In this document: positions 53,071 through 62,812 of the stretch, piece by piece
Layout: each line of letters starts with the position of its first letter
How positions within the stretch are numbered: position 1 is the stretch's first letter
From: Gammaproteobacteria bacterium
GTDB lineage: Bacteria; Pseudomonadota; Gammaproteobacteria; Poriferisulfidales; GCA-002705445
Assembly (NCBI GenBank): GCA_029268385.1
Contig: JAQWPG010000005.1
Coordinates: 104,977-168,976, forward strand
Length of the DNA stretch: 64,000 bases
Reading direction: 5' to 3'
The notes under the pieces: generated by a model
Database searches by the model: none
The model's input: the letters and a program-made list of their open reading frames with translations, nothing else
Told to the model about the DNA's origin: nothing
Position numbers and translations under genes: made by a program

Positions 53071-53676
53071 GAAAATAGAAACTCTATTTAGTCCAAGGGA
53101 ATCCTTTTTTGACTCTATTAACCTGAGGTTAAATTTTCTACTGTAGTTTTTCAGAATTAAAGTTTGGTTATGAGAATGCTCAATAACTATATATGAATTT
53201 TTACTTAAATAATTTACGCCATTTTTAATAATTTTAAATATGTCATCCAAGCCATTATTTTTTGCATAAAGACTATTATCGGGATCAGATAATTCAGTAT
53301 AAAAAATAGAGTTTTTTTTTGAAAGGTATGGTGGGTTAGTAATTATAAAATCATATTTTTCTTCATCAACGCATGAGAACCAGTTTGATTTTTTAAAGTC
53401 TATTTTTTTATCAACACCATTAACTTTTGAATTATGTTTTGCAATTTTTAGTGCAGAAGAGTTTATATCAGTAGCTAGTATTTTTACATTTTTAAAATTT
53501 TTTGCTAACGATATGCTGATTGCCCCAGTGCCTGTTCCTAATTCAAGTATATTATTTTTTTCTTTAATAAATTCTTTAATTGCTTTTGGAAATATTTCTA
53601 CATCTTCTCTAGGCGAGAAAACATCTTTTGATGTTTTTATTTGAAATTTTTCAAATTCGATAATATTAGACTTCAT
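53056..53676 (-). CDS. prmC: PrmC (HemK) glutamine methyltransferase, catalytic domain only
   Basis: Methylates the GGQ glutamine of release factor RF1, encoded just upstream. The catalytic domain is complete: 'ILELGTGTGAISISLA' (SAM loop), 'ILATDINSSALKIAKHN' and the NPPY motif in 'DFIITNPPYLSKKN'. 'FSPREDVEIF' corresponds to the usual IPRPDTE. The N-terminal helical domain of about 70-80 residues that contacts the release factor is missing: the protein is 206 aa against about 280 in the family. The ATG at 53676 overlaps the prfA stop by 11 bp; an earlier GTG adds only ten residues. Confidence 0.88.
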   Translation of the reverse strand: MKSNIIEFEKFQIKTSKDVFSPREDVEIFPKAIKEFIKEKNNILELGTGTGAISISLAKNFKNVKILATDINSSALKIAKHNSKVNGVDKKIDFKKSNWFSCVDEEKYDFIITNPPYLSKKNSIFYTELSDPDNSLYAKNNGLDDIFKIIKNGVNYLSKNSYIVIEHSHNQTLILKNYSRKFNLRLIESKKDSLGLNRVSIFSNQI

Positions 53677-54748
53677 TGTTTGCCAAAAGGTCTGCTTGAT
53701 ATTCACTAATAAGTTGCATTGTAATAGTTAAAATATTCCCATCTAAAAAGTCTTCTAAGTTATATACAGTTAAATTAATTCTATGATCAGTAATTCTTCC
53801 CTGTGGGAAATTGTATGTTCTAATTCTGTCAGATCTATCTCCAGTACCTACAAGTTTTTTTCTCATTTGTGATTGCTCGCTCATTTGTTTTGAGCGTTCA
53901 GAATCCAATAATTTTGCATGAAGTAATGACATGGCTTTTGCTTTATTTTTGTGTTGAGATCTCCCGTCTTGGCACTCCACAGCTACTCCTGTAGGTAAAT
54001 GAGTAATTCGTATGGCAGAGTCAGTTTTGTTTACATGCTGGCCGCCTGCTCCACTTGCTCGAAAAGTGTCTATTCTTAATTCATCAGGTTTAATATTGTA
54101 GTCTTCGATTTGTTCAACTTCTGGCATAACTGCAACTGTTGCTGCTGAAGTATGAACTCTGCCTTGCGACTCAGTTTCTGGAACTCTTTGAACCCTATGA
54201 GCCCCTGATTCAAATTTTAATTTTGAAAAAGCTCTATCGCCTGAAATTTTAATAACTACGAGTTTATAACCGCCTTTGTCACCTTCATTCTCAGATAATA
54301 GTTCAACTTCCCAGTTTTGTCTTTCAGCAAATCTACAATACATCTTATATAAATCACCTGCAAAAATTGCAGCCTCTAAACCACCTGTTCCAGCTCTAAT
54401 CTCTAAAAATACATTACTTTTGTCATTAGGATCTTCGGGTAATAAAGAAACTTCTAAATTTTTTTCAAGAATTGCAATCTCTTCTCTTGTTGCTTTTATC
54501 TCGTCTTCAGCAAGTTTTTTTAGCTCTCCTGTTTCATTTTTAGAAATTTCTTCCGACTCTTTTAAATTTTCTTCATTTATTAAGTATTTTTTATAATCTT
54601 TTATAATAATTTCTAGCCTTGCATATTCAACAGATAAATTTTTATATTTGTCCATGTCATTGATAATATCTTTATCTGATAAAAGTTCTTCAATTTCATG
54701 ATGTTTATTATGAATTTCATCAAGTTTTTTTCTTAAAGAATTTTTCAT
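53666..54748 (-). CDS. prfA: RF1, peptide chain release factor 1
   Basis: Terminates translation at UAA and UAG. The GGQ motif is at residues 235-237 ('RASGAGGQHVNKTDSAIRITHLPTG'). The tripeptide that reads the stop codon (PxT) is PET at about 190-192, where E. coli RF1 has PAT. The start is the ATG at 54748 (MKNSLRKKLDEI), 3 bp after the hemA stop; the longer reading needs a TTG inside hemA. The length is 360 aa. Confidence 0.95.
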   Translation of the reverse strand: MKNSLRKKLDEIHNKHHEIEELLSDKDIINDMDKYKNLSVEYARLEIIIKDYKKYLINEENLKESEEISKNETGELKKLAEDEIKATREEIAILEKNLEVSLLPEDPNDKSNVFLEIRAGTGGLEAAIFAGDLYKMYCRFAERQNWEVELLSENEGDKGGYKLVVIKISGDRAFSKLKFESGAHRVQRVPETESQGRVHTSAATVAVMPEVEQIEDYNIKPDELRIDTFRASGAGGQHVNKTDSAIRITHLPTGVAVECQDGRSQHKNKAKAMSLLHAKLLDSERSKQMSEQSQMRKKLVGTGDRSDRIRTYNFPQGRITDHRINLTVYNLEDFLDGNILTITMQLISEYQADLLANNEV

Positions 54749-56007
54749 TTTTTCTTGTTTATCAAGAAAATGTCGCAAACTAGATTTATTAATTTTCTAT
54801 TATTTGTTTGGCCTGCTTTATTGAGCGCTAGAGTGGGTTTGTGCGAAAGTTTCGAAGTTAAATTAATACTTAGTTGATCCAAGACTTCTTTAGGATCTTT
54901 TCCTAATTTAAGTTGATTTACAGATTTGTCTAAACAGTTTTTTCTAATATCTTCGCAGTCATCTCTATACAATTTAATGATTGAGAATGCTGATTGTGAC
55001 TTACGCCAATTCATATATTCACTTACTTTTGTATCGATTATAAGTTGTGCGTCTATGGCAGCTTCTTTTCTCGTTTTGTAATTCTTTTTTATTAAATCTT
55101 GTATATTATCTAGAGTATAAAGAAATATATCTGAAAGGTCTTTAACTTCTGATTCTACATTTCTAGGCACACCAAGATCAACCATATATATTGGTTTGTG
55201 CTTCCTATGTTTAAGAGCTGTTTCTATAGATCCCTTTCCAATTAAGGGCACATTTCCAGTTACCGCACTTATTATGATATCAGAGTACTTAAGATGCTCC
55301 GGGATATCTTTTAAAGACAATGCTTTACCCGAAACTTCTCTAGCTATACTTTCTGCATTTTCTATTGTTCTATTAGCTATGTATATATTTTTTATATTTT
55401 TCTTTTGTAAGTTTTTAGCCGCTATATATATAGTTTCACCTGCACCAATAAGTAAAGCGCTTTTATCAGACAAATCATCATAAAATTGATCTGTTATTGA
55501 AACAGCAACATTGGCAATTGAAAGTGAATTAGCCCCAACTTTTGTATCCGTTCTAATTTCTTTTGCTGTTGAAAAAGCATATTGAAATAGCCTATCTAAA
55601 TTTTTGCCTATAGTGCCTGCTTCATTCGCTTCATTAAAAGCATTTTTAAATTGACCAAGTATTTGAGGTTCACCAATAACCATAGAGTCTAAACCAGATG
55701 CTACATTTAATGCGTGCCTAACAACCGAGCTATCAGCATAGCTGTATATGTTGTCTGTAAAATCATTAGCCGACAAACCTTTTTGTCGAAGCAACCATTC
55801 GGAGATATTATTAGCATACTGCGCATCCTCTACTTCACAGTAAAGCTCAGTTCTATTACATGTTGAAAGTATAAACACCTCGTCTATTAATGGCATGCCA
55901 TGGAGTTTTTTGAGAATTCTTTTCGATTCTTCTTTGTCAACAGAAAGTTTCTCTCTTATATCAAGAGACGCTGTTTTATGACTCATTCCAATAGTTAGTA
56001 AGCCCAT
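54745..56007 (-). CDS. hemA: HemA, glutamyl-tRNA reductase
   Basis: First enzyme of tetrapyrrole synthesis by the C5 pathway, reducing Glu-tRNA to glutamate-1-semialdehyde. The catalytic Cys at 50 is in 'VFILSTCNRTELYCEV'; 'GLDSMVIGEPQILGQFKNAF' and the NADPH-binding 'ALLIGAGETIYIAAKNL' are typical. The length (420 aa) is normal. The hemA-prfA-prmC order matches other gammaproteobacteria, and the divergent partner is the TPR gene. Confidence 0.95.
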   Translation of the reverse strand: MGLLTIGMSHKTASLDIREKLSVDKEESKRILKKLHGMPLIDEVFILSTCNRTELYCEVEDAQYANNISEWLLRQKGLSANDFTDNIYSYADSSVVRHALNVASGLDSMVIGEPQILGQFKNAFNEANEAGTIGKNLDRLFQYAFSTAKEIRTDTKVGANSLSIANVAVSITDQFYDDLSDKSALLIGAGETIYIAAKNLQKKNIKNIYIANRTIENAESIAREVSGKALSLKDIPEHLKYSDIIISAVTGNVPLIGKGSIETALKHRKHKPIYMVDLGVPRNVESEVKDLSDIFLYTLDNIQDLIKKNYKTRKEAAIDAQLIIDTKVSEYMNWRKSQSAFSIIKLYRDDCEDIRKNCLDKSVNQLKLGKDPKEVLDQLSINLTSKLSHKPTLALNKAGQTNNRKLINLVCDIFLINKKK

Positions 56008-56072
56008 TTATTCACCAATTAAATTTTCATTTTTGTAGATTGATTATCTTTCAAAGTATATTATAACTAATT

Positions 56073-57830
56073 ATGCAAACATATTTAAGGCTATATAGTC
56101 GCTATATTACTAAATTAGAGTTATTTTTTAAACAAATTATAATTATAAATATTTTATTTATAAGTAACGTCTATCCATTAAGTAATACTAACGATCAAAA
56201 TTTATTAAATTTAACTACTAGAACTTCTAATTCTGATAGTTTAATTATGCAAAAAGCATTTGAAGCTGAAATATTGGTTAAAAACCAAGAATACGATGAA
56301 GCGGCAAAAATATTCCAAGATATTAGCATGAGGACAGATGACCCAGAAATTGCAAAAAGAGCAACTCAGATTGCAGGATACGCCGGCAATTATGAAATGA
56401 TGTTAAAAAGTTCAGAAAGGTGGTTAGAAATAACAAATGATAAAATTACGGTAAGACACATTAGGATATCAATATTTGCAGCATTAAATAAGATAGATTT
56501 AGCAATAAAAGAGACTTTAGAAGCTATAAAAATATCAAAAGATAAAGATAGATTTGCTTTAGCGTACGACACCATAAAAGTTTTTGATGATAAAATTGTA
56601 AATAAAGTATTTGAAAAAGTTTATGCGAAATACAAAGACGATTATCTTGCAAACTTCTATTATGTGCAAATACTTTTAAATAATAAAGAATATGAAAAAA
56701 GTATTAAATTAATCAATTCAATTGATAAATTTAAAGAATTCAGTAAAAAGGAGAGTAGATGGGGAATATTTTTAGCTGAAGCTTATTATGCTACTGAAAA
56801 AAAAGAAACCGCAATCAAAGTATTAAAAGATTATCTGGAGTACTCGCCAAAAGATTTATATTTAAATCAATATTACGTAAGATTACAGACTTTGCAAGAA
56901 AACTATTCTGAAGCGATAGACCATTATAGGTTTATGTCTGCAAATAAATTAATAAGTTTTAGTGATATTGATACTGCTAAAAAAATGGCTATATTAAATA
57001 TAAAAGCTAAAAAATTTGAAGACGCAAAAATATTTATAGAGTCTATAAAAAAAGATGATATTCATAGTTTTAATTATTTAACTGGATTATTACAAATAGA
57101 GAATGATAAAAAGAAAAGCGCACTAAGTTTTTTTAAAAAAATTAACAATGAAGATCAAAATTATTTTAATGCAGTAAAAGAAATAGTAAAAATAAAAATA
57201 GATGACGAGCAGTATTTTTCTTTAAAAAAATTTTTTAAGAAACAATATAAAAAACTTGAAAATAAACCAGACTTAGAAGCAAGACTAATTTTAATTGAAA
57301 CCGAAGCTTTTTTTAATGCAAAAAAGTTTATTTACTCAATGGAAAGAATTAACTACGGACTAAAAAAATATAAAGATAATGGGTCATTTTTATATACTAG
57401 AGCACTTGTTGCTGAGCAGATTGACCGCCTAGATATTTTAGAAGATGATTTAAAAAAATTAATAAGTCTAGAACCAAAAAATGCACAAGCACTCAATGCG
57501 CTTGGATACACATGGGCTAATAATAATATTAAATTAAAACAAGCAAATAAATATATAGATCTAGCGCTAGAGATTGAGCCAAATGATGCTGCTATTTTAG
57601 ACAGCAAAGGGTGGGTATTATTTAAATTAGGCAAATACAGACAGTCAGAAAAATATTTGATAAGAGCCCTAAGACTTAATAAAGATACGGAGATAGTTAG
57701 TCATGTTATACAATTATATATCAAGCAAAATAAAATTGAGAAAGCGAAAAAACTTTATCTAAAACATATAAAGTTATACCCGAAAGATGAAAAATTAATA
57801 GAATTAAAGAAGAAGTTAAATGAAATTTAG
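56073..57830 (+). CDS. TPR-repeat protein of the hemA-lolB locus
   Basis: A 585-residue probably exported protein. An N-terminal hydrophobic segment (residues 19-35, ending in NVYPLS) acts as signal or anchor. Tetratricopeptide repeats follow, clearest at the C-terminus ('NAQALNALGYTWANNNIKLKQANKYIDLALEIEPNDAAILDSKGWVLFKLGKYRQSEKYLIRALRL'). It corresponds in position to the TPR gene between hemA and lolB in Pseudomonas (PA4667). No enzyme motif is visible; a role in outer membrane or lipoprotein assembly is only inferred from context. Confidence 0.8.
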   Translation: MQTYLRLYSRYITKLELFFKQIIIINILFISNVYPLSNTNDQNLLNLTTRTSNSDSLIMQKAFEAEILVKNQEYDEAAKIFQDISMRTDDPEIAKRATQIAGYAGNYEMMLKSSERWLEITNDKITVRHIRISIFAALNKIDLAIKETLEAIKISKDKDRFALAYDTIKVFDDKIVNKVFEKVYAKYKDDYLANFYYVQILLNNKEYEKSIKLINSIDKFKEFSKKESRWGIFLAEAYYATEKKETAIKVLKDYLEYSPKDLYLNQYYVRLQTLQENYSEAIDHYRFMSANKLISFSDIDTAKKMAILNIKAKKFEDAKIFIESIKKDDIHSFNYLTGLLQIENDKKKSALSFFKKINNEDQNYFNAVKEIVKIKIDDEQYFSLKKFFKKQYKKLENKPDLEARLILIETEAFFNAKKFIYSMERINYGLKKYKDNGSFLYTRALVAEQIDRLDILEDDLKKLISLEPKNAQALNALGYTWANNNIKLKQANKYIDLALEIEPNDAAILDSKGWVLFKLGKYRQSEKYLIRALRLNKDTEIVSHVIQLYIKQNKIEKAKKLYLKHIKLYPKDEKLIELKKKLNEI

Positions 57831-58389
57831 TTTTATAATAATTTTTTTTTCAATAATATTATCTGGCTGTTCTACGATGGATATTTTAAAATCAAAAAAA
57901 AATAAAGAAGTGTCTGGAAATTTAATTAATATTTCTTATGATAATTTTATTGTTAATGGAGTAATTAAATTAAGTGTAAAAAATCAAAAAATTTCTTCTA
58001 GATTTAATTATATAAAAAATAAAAATGAAGAAACAATTGAATTTATCGATTTATTTAATAACAAAATTGTATCATTTTTAATAAAAAAAGACGCTATTCA
58101 GGTTAAAAAAACAAAAAGAAATATAAATTCTAACGATCTTGAGAAAATAATAAATAAAGATATATTTAAAAAAGTTATAATTAACTTCTCTAATATTTTG
58201 ACTGGAAGTATAAATAATCCGACTTTTATAAAAAGATATGAAAATGGTTTATTCAAAAATATTAGAAATAAAAATTATGAAGTTTTTTATGATAATTATA
58301 ATAATAAAAATCTACCTATTGTAATGAGAATAAATTTTTTAAATATTAATTTTAACTTAAAAATAAAGAAATGGGAGTTACTGAAGTGA
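57820..58389 (+). CDS. lolB: LolB-like outer membrane lipoprotein receptor
   Basis: LolB takes lipoproteins from LolA and inserts them in the outer membrane. A signal peptide ends in the lipobox LSGC (Cys near residue 17). The rest is strongly diverged ('ISYDNFIVNGVIKLSVKNQKISSRFNYI', resembling the W..~G~l~v......s~~f~W start of LolB, with 'GRI' region lost). At 189 aa it has the right length. The call leans on the position between the TPR gene (11-bp overlap) and ispE (19-bp overlap). Confidence 0.75.
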   Translation: MKFSFIIIFFSIILSGCSTMDILKSKKNKEVSGNLINISYDNFIVNGVIKLSVKNQKISSRFNYIKNKNEETIEFIDLFNNKIVSFLIKKDAIQVKKTKRNINSNDLEKIINKDIFKKVIINFSNILTGSINNPTFIKRYENGLFKNIRNKNYEVFYDNYNNKNLPIVMRINFLNINFNLKIKKWELLK

Positions 58390-59201
58390 TTGTAATAAAG
58401 TCACCTGCAAAACTTAATCTTTTTTTAAATATTATTAATAAAAGAAATGATGGTTATCACAATATTGAAACCTATTTTCAATTTGTAAGTTTGTATGATG
58501 AAATTTCATTGAATTTGATTTCAGGCAACAAAATCGATTTTAGATGTAATAATAAGACTTTAAGTAACTCTAAGAATTTATGTGTAAAAGCTGCAGAATT
58601 ACTAAAGAAAAATATTAAATTAAAAAAAAACTTGAATGCCTCTATTTTTCTAAAGAAAAATATACCTGTTGGTGGTGGTCTTGGTGGAGGAAGTTCTAAT
58701 GCAGCTATAGTTCTTATGGGTCTTAATCAGTTATGGGGATCTTATTTTACTAAAAATGAATTGATTGAATTGGGAAAAGAGCTTGGTTCTGACGTCCCGG
58801 TCTTTATTAATGGGTTTTCTGCATATGGTCAAGAAACAGGCACTTTATTAACAGCTAATGAATTAGACAGAAAATTTTTTCTTATTATTTATCCTAAAAT
58901 ACATGTTTCGTCGAAGGCTATGTATTGTAAATATGAAATAAAAGATTGTATTAAGAGTATAAATTTAGATAATATGCATCACAATATCGGTTTTAATAGC
59001 TTTGAAAACTTATTATGCTCAGAATTTTCTGAGATTAAAAGTCTCTTAGAATTACTTAGAAAAAATGGTAATGGAGCAGTATCAGGTTCAGGAAGTTGCC
59101 TATTTTCTATATTTGATAACGAAGATAGTGCGCAAAAATTTAGCAAGCTAATACCTGAAAAATATGAAACCTATGTTGTGCACAGTTTAAATAGAATATA
59201 A
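58371..59201 (+). CDS. ispE: IspE, 4-diphosphocytidyl-2-C-methyl-D-erythritol kinase
   Basis: GHMP kinase of the MEP isoprenoid pathway, working with DXS and IspA also encoded in the window. 'SPAKLNLFLNIINKRNDGYHNIETYFQFV' is the N-terminal signature, 'PVGGGLGGGSSNAA' the ATP-binding glycine loop, and 'NGAVSGSGSCLFSIF' the third GHMP motif. The ATG at 58371 overlaps lolB by 19 bp; a GTG five codons later is an alternative start. The length is 276 aa. Confidence 0.94.
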   Translation: MGVTEVIVIKSPAKLNLFLNIINKRNDGYHNIETYFQFVSLYDEISLNLISGNKIDFRCNNKTLSNSKNLCVKAAELLKKNIKLKKNLNASIFLKKNIPVGGGLGGGSSNAAIVLMGLNQLWGSYFTKNELIELGKELGSDVPVFINGFSAYGQETGTLLTANELDRKFFLIIYPKIHVSSKAMYCKYEIKDCIKSINLDNMHHNIGFNSFENLLCSEFSEIKSLLELLRKNGNGAVSGSGSCLFSIFDNEDSAQKFSKLIPEKYETYVVHSLNRI

Positions 59202-59207
59202 TTTCTA

Positions 59208-59213
59208 TATAAT
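59208..59213 (+). promoter_or_regulatory. -10 element of the tRNA-Gln gene
   Basis: A perfect TATAAT lies 9 bp before the tRNA 5' end. No convincing -35 sequence was found at the normal spacing. Confidence 0.4.
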
Positions 59214-59222
59214 AAAAGATAT

Positions 59223-59298
59223 TGGGCCGTAGCCAAGCGGTTAAGGCATCGGGTTTTGATCCCGACATGCGTAGGTTCGATCCCTACCGGCCCAGCCA
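59223..59298 (+). tRNA. tRNA-Gln (anticodon TTG)
   Basis: Cloverleaf with acceptor stem TGGGCCG / CGGCCCA, discriminator G and an encoded CCA tail. The anticodon arm is TCGGG-TTTTGAT-CCCGA, giving anticodon UUG; the T-arm is GTAGG-TTCGATC-CCTAC. A tRNA-Gln between ispE and prs is also found in Pseudomonas. Confidence 0.95.
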
Positions 59299-59383
59299 TT
59301 TTATTTATTTTTACTTCTTTTTTGATCGTTTTGTATTATCATTACACACATAAATAAACGATATTAACTTCTTAAGGTTTCAC

Positions 59384-60340
59384 ATGTCAGATTACGAAAG
59401 TTTAAAAGTATTTTCTGGAAACTCCAACAAAGAGCTTTCGTCTAAAATTGCAAAAAAAATAGGAATTCCAATTGGAAAAGCACTTGTGGGAAGATTTAGT
59501 GATGGAGAAGTTCAAGTTGAACTTCACGAAGATGTAAGGGGCAAAGATGTTTTTGTTATCCAGTCAACCTGCAAACCTACTGATGAAAATCTTATGGAGC
59601 TATTAATTTTTGTTGATGCGTTAAAAAGATCATCAGCAGCTAGAGTAACTACTGTTATTCCTTACTTTGGCTATTCCAGGCAAGATCGAAGAGTTCGCTC
59701 AATGAGAGTTCCTATATCTGCAAAAGTTGTTGCCAATTTAATTAGCACTGTAGGAACAGATAGACTACTGACCGTTGATTTACACTCTGATCAAGAACAA
59801 GGGTTTTTTGATGTACCCGTAGACAATATTTACGGATCACCCATTTTAATATCAGATATGTGGAAGAAAAAATATCCAAATATTGTGATAGTTTCCCCAG
59901 ATACAGGTGGTGTAGTAAGAGCTAGAGCTGTAGCAAAACAATTGGGAATTGATGACCTTGCAATAGTCGATAAGAGAAGAGAAAAAGCAAACGAGTCTGA
60001 AGTAATGAATATTATTGGTGATGTGGACTCAAAAACATGTTTAATTGTTGATGATATGGTTGATACAGCTGGGACACTTTGTAAAGCATCGGTAGCATTA
60101 AAGGAAAAGGGAGCAAGCGCAGTTATGGCTTATGCAACTCACCCAGTTCTATCTGGAAATGCTATTAAAAATATTGAGGATTCTGAGCTGGATGAATTAG
60201 TAGTAACTGATACTATTCAGCTATCAAGTGAGGCTCAAAAATGCAAAAAGATTAGACAGCTTTCCGTTTCAAACCTTCTGGCCGAGTCAATAATTAGAGT
60301 TCATACTGAAGAATCTCTTAGTTCTTTATTTACAGAGTAA
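59384..60340 (+). CDS. prs: Prs, ribose-phosphate pyrophosphokinase
   Basis: Makes PRPP for nucleotide, histidine, tryptophan and NAD synthesis. '[21 protein letters not shown]', '[27 protein letters not shown]', '[12 protein letters not shown]' (catalytic Arg/Lys flap), '[19 protein letters not shown]' and the PRPP loop '[14 protein letters not shown]' are complete. The length (318 aa) is normal. Confidence 0.97.
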   Translation: MSDYESLKVFSGNSNKELSSKIAKKIGIPIGKALVGRFSDGEVQVELHEDVRGKDVFVIQSTCKPTDENLMELLIFVDALKRSSAARVTTVIPYFGYSRQDRRVRSMRVPISAKVVANLISTVGTDRLLTVDLHSDQEQGFFDVPVDNIYGSPILISDMWKKKYPNIVIVSPDTGGVVRARAVAKQLGIDDLAIVDKRREKANESEVMNIIGDVDSKTCLIVDDMVDTAGTLCKASVALKEKGASAVMAYATHPVLSGNAIKNIEDSELDELVVTDTIQLSSEAQKCKKIRQLSVSNLLAESIIRVHTEESLSSLFTE

Positions 60341-60403
60341 AAAAACTTGTTCTTACAGCAATTTTAATTGATAATACTGCCTCACAAATTATTTTAAAAT
60401 GAT

Positions 60404-61087
60404 ATGGAATTTATAGTAAACGCAGAAAAAAGAGAGAGAAAAGGCACATCATATTCTAGAAATATTAGAAGAGAGGGTCTTGTCCCAGGTATAATCTATG
60501 GCGCTGGAAAAGCAGAAGAAATTATTTCGCTAAATAAATTCGAGGTTGCAAAGAATTTAGAAAATGATGCGTTTTACAGCCAGGTTCTTGACATTTCTTT
60601 AGAAGGTAAGAAGCAGCAGGTGATCTTAAGAGATATCCAAAGGCATCCTGCTAAAAGAGAAATATTGCATATGGATTTTCAAAGAATTAAGGCTGACGAA
60701 AAAATTAACGTAACCGTTCCTATTAATTTCATCAATGAAGATATTGCACCTGGAGTAAAAATTGATGGTGGAGTAATTAGCCATTTAATAAGTGAGTTAG
60801 AAATTGTTAGTTTACCCGCTAATATTCCAGAAAACATAACAGTAGATCTAAAAGACCTTTCAATTGATAAATCAATACACTTAAGTGAGTTAACATTGCC
60901 TGAAGGTGTTGAGATTACTCTTTTACAACATGGTGTAGAAGATTCTGATATGGCTGTTGTAGTTATTCATAAAGCAAGAGCTGAAGAAGTTGAAGAAGAT
61001 CTTACAGCTGCTCCTGAAGCATCTGAAGTTGCATCTGATCAGAAAAATGATGAGAGCAATGAAAAAGATAAAGAATCTGAAGAATAA
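60404..61087 (+). CDS. rplY: Ribosomal protein bL25, long CTC form
   Basis: Binds 5S rRNA. The N-terminal L25 domain ('NAEKRERKGTSYSRNIRREGLVPGIIYG', 'ILRDIQRHPAKREILHMDFQRI') is followed by the CTC beta-domain ('VPINFINEDIAPGVKIDGGVISHLISELEIVSLPANIPENITVDL') and an acidic Glu/Ala/Asp tail of about 40 residues. The length is 227 aa, typical of the general-stress CTC form. It is followed by pth, its usual partner. Confidence 0.94.
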   Translation: MEFIVNAEKRERKGTSYSRNIRREGLVPGIIYGAGKAEEIISLNKFEVAKNLENDAFYSQVLDISLEGKKQQVILRDIQRHPAKREILHMDFQRIKADEKINVTVPINFINEDIAPGVKIDGGVISHLISELEIVSLPANIPENITVDLKDLSIDKSIHLSELTLPEGVEITLLQHGVEDSDMAVVVIHKARAEEVEEDLTAAPEASEVASDQKNDESNEKDKESEE

Positions 61088-61105
61088 AAATCTACTCAAA
61101 GCCCT

Positions 61106-61702
61106 ATGTCAAATTATGATAAAGGAAGTTTGCCCAAAATAAAATTAATTGTAGGTTTGGGTAATCCAGAAAAAAATCTTTTAAAAACTCGCCATAACGT
61201 TGGTTATTGGTTTTTAGATAAATTTCTTGAAAAATATAACGTAACATTATCTGAAGATAAGAAACTCAATAGTTTTTTTTGTAAAATAGATTATAAAGAA
61301 GATCAAATTTTCATATTAAAGCCAACTTTTTTCATAAATGATAGCGGCAAATCTATTTCAAGTTTTCTTAAATATTACAAAATTTCACCCGAAAGTATTC
61401 TTGTTATTCATGATGATATAGATTTGGAAGTTGGAGATGTAAGATTAAAGTTTGGTGGCGGTCATGGCGGGCATAATGGATTGAGAGACATCATCAATCA
61501 TATGGGTAAAGATTACTGGAGATTAAGAGTAGGTGTTGGTCATCCAGGTAGAAAAGAGTTAGTACATAACCATGTCCTTAGTAATCCATCAAAAGATGAA
61601 GAGCTTGAAATTAATATCTCAATAAGCCAGTCCTTTGAAAATATTAATATTTTACTTGATGGCGAATATGAGAAATATACAAAAATTTTACACACGAGGT
61701 AA
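61106..61702 (+). CDS. pth: Pth, peptidyl-tRNA hydrolase
   Basis: Frees tRNA from prematurely released peptidyl-tRNA. 'LIVGLGNPEKNLLKTRHNVGYWFLD' carries the catalytic His (20 in E. coli numbering); 'KPTFFINDSGKSISSFLKYY', 'ILVIHDDIDLEVGDVRLKFGGGHGGHNGLRDI' and 'WRLRVGVGHPG' are signatures. In the first of these the usual Asn-Met is Asn-Asp. The length is 198 aa. Confidence 0.95.
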   Translation: MSNYDKGSLPKIKLIVGLGNPEKNLLKTRHNVGYWFLDKFLEKYNVTLSEDKKLNSFFCKIDYKEDQIFILKPTFFINDSGKSISSFLKYYKISPESILVIHDDIDLEVGDVRLKFGGGHGGHNGLRDIINHMGKDYWRLRVGVGHPGRKELVHNHVLSNPSKDEELEINISISQSFENINILLDGEYEKYTKILHTR

Positions 61703-61705
61703 AAA

Positions 61706-62791
61706 ATGGGATTCAAATGTGGAATAGTTGGTTTACCAAATGTCGGCAAATCAACCTTATTTAATGCTCTAACAAAAAATAAAGTAGCTGCAGAAAATTA
61801 TCCGTTCTGCACAATTGATCCAAATGTTGGAATTGTAGAAGTCAACGATAAAAGATTAAAACAACTCTCTGAGATTGACGAACCAAAAAAGATAATTCCA
61901 GCAGTTATAGAATTCGTTGACATTGCTGGTTTAGTTGCTGGAGCGTCTGAAGGAGAAGGTTTAGGAAATAAATTCTTAGCAAATATTAGAGAAACAGATG
62001 CAATTGCTCACGTAATTAGGTGTTTTGAAAATGATGATATCACTCATGTAGCAGGCAAGATAGATCCAATTTCAGATATTCAAACTATAAATACTGAATT
62101 GTTATTGTCAGATCTAGCTATAGTTGAAAAAAGTTTAGTGCGCCTCAAAAAACTATCAAAAACAGGTAATAAAGAAATAATGCCAGAGTTAAAAGTTATT
62201 GAGAAAATTTATCAGGAATTAAATAACGGGAATTTTCTACAAGAAATATATAACGAAAATAAAGAACTTCTTAAACAATATAATTTTTTAACAGCAAAAC
62301 CATTTTTTCTAATTTTGAATGTTTCAGATGATGAAATAGATGGTAACCAATACACAACTGAAGTTGCGAAATATTGTGAAGAAAAAAATATTTCTAATAT
62401 AATAATTTCAGCAAATATAGAATATGATTTATCTATGATGAGTGATGAAGAAAAAAAAGAATATTTTGAGTTATATAATCTTGAAGAATCAGGAATAGAT
62501 AGAGTTGCTAAACACGGTTATGATATTTTAAATCTCGGTACATTCTTTACTTCTGGCCCAACAGAAACAAGAGCATGGACTATCAAGAAAAATGCACTAG
62601 CGCCAGAAGCAGCAGGTAAGATTCATACTGACTTTCAAAAAGGTTTTATTAGGGCAGAAGTTATAGCATTTAATGATTATGTTGCTCTTAAGGGTTCAGT
62701 AAACGCAAAGAATGAAGGAAAAATGCGATTAGAAGGTAAAGATTATCAGGTTGCAGAAGGAGATATTGTTGTATTTAGGTACAACGTTTAA
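61706..62791 (+). CDS. ychF: YchF/OLA1-family GTPase/ATPase
   Basis: Obg-related P-loop NTPase that binds ribosomes and prefers ATP. 'GIVGLPNVGKSTLFNALT' is the P-loop, 'VDIAGLVAGASEGEGLGNKFLANIRETDAIAHVIRCF' the G3 region, and the TGS domain includes 'FFTSGPTETRAWTIKKNALAPEAAGKIHTDFQKGFIRAEV'. The length (361 aa) is normal. It lies 3 bp after pth. Confidence 0.97.
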   Translation: MGFKCGIVGLPNVGKSTLFNALTKNKVAAENYPFCTIDPNVGIVEVNDKRLKQLSEIDEPKKIIPAVIEFVDIAGLVAGASEGEGLGNKFLANIRETDAIAHVIRCFENDDITHVAGKIDPISDIQTINTELLLSDLAIVEKSLVRLKKLSKTGNKEIMPELKVIEKIYQELNNGNFLQEIYNENKELLKQYNFLTAKPFFLILNVSDDEIDGNQYTTEVAKYCEEKNISNIIISANIEYDLSMMSDEEKKEYFELYNLEESGIDRVAKHGYDILNLGTFFTSGPTETRAWTIKKNALAPEAAGKIHTDFQKGFIRAEVIAFNDYVALKGSVNAKNEGKMRLEGKDYQVAEGDIVVFRYNV

Positions 62792-62798
62792 GTATAAT
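62769..62798 (+). promoter_or_regulatory. Candidate promoter of the tRNA-Met gene
   Basis: TTGTAT (62769-62774) and a perfect TATAAT (62793-62798) are 18 bp apart, with the -10 ending 14 bp before the tRNA 5' end. The -35 lies inside the end of ychF. Confidence 0.5.
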
Positions 62799-62812
62799 AC
62801 CACTTTCAAATT

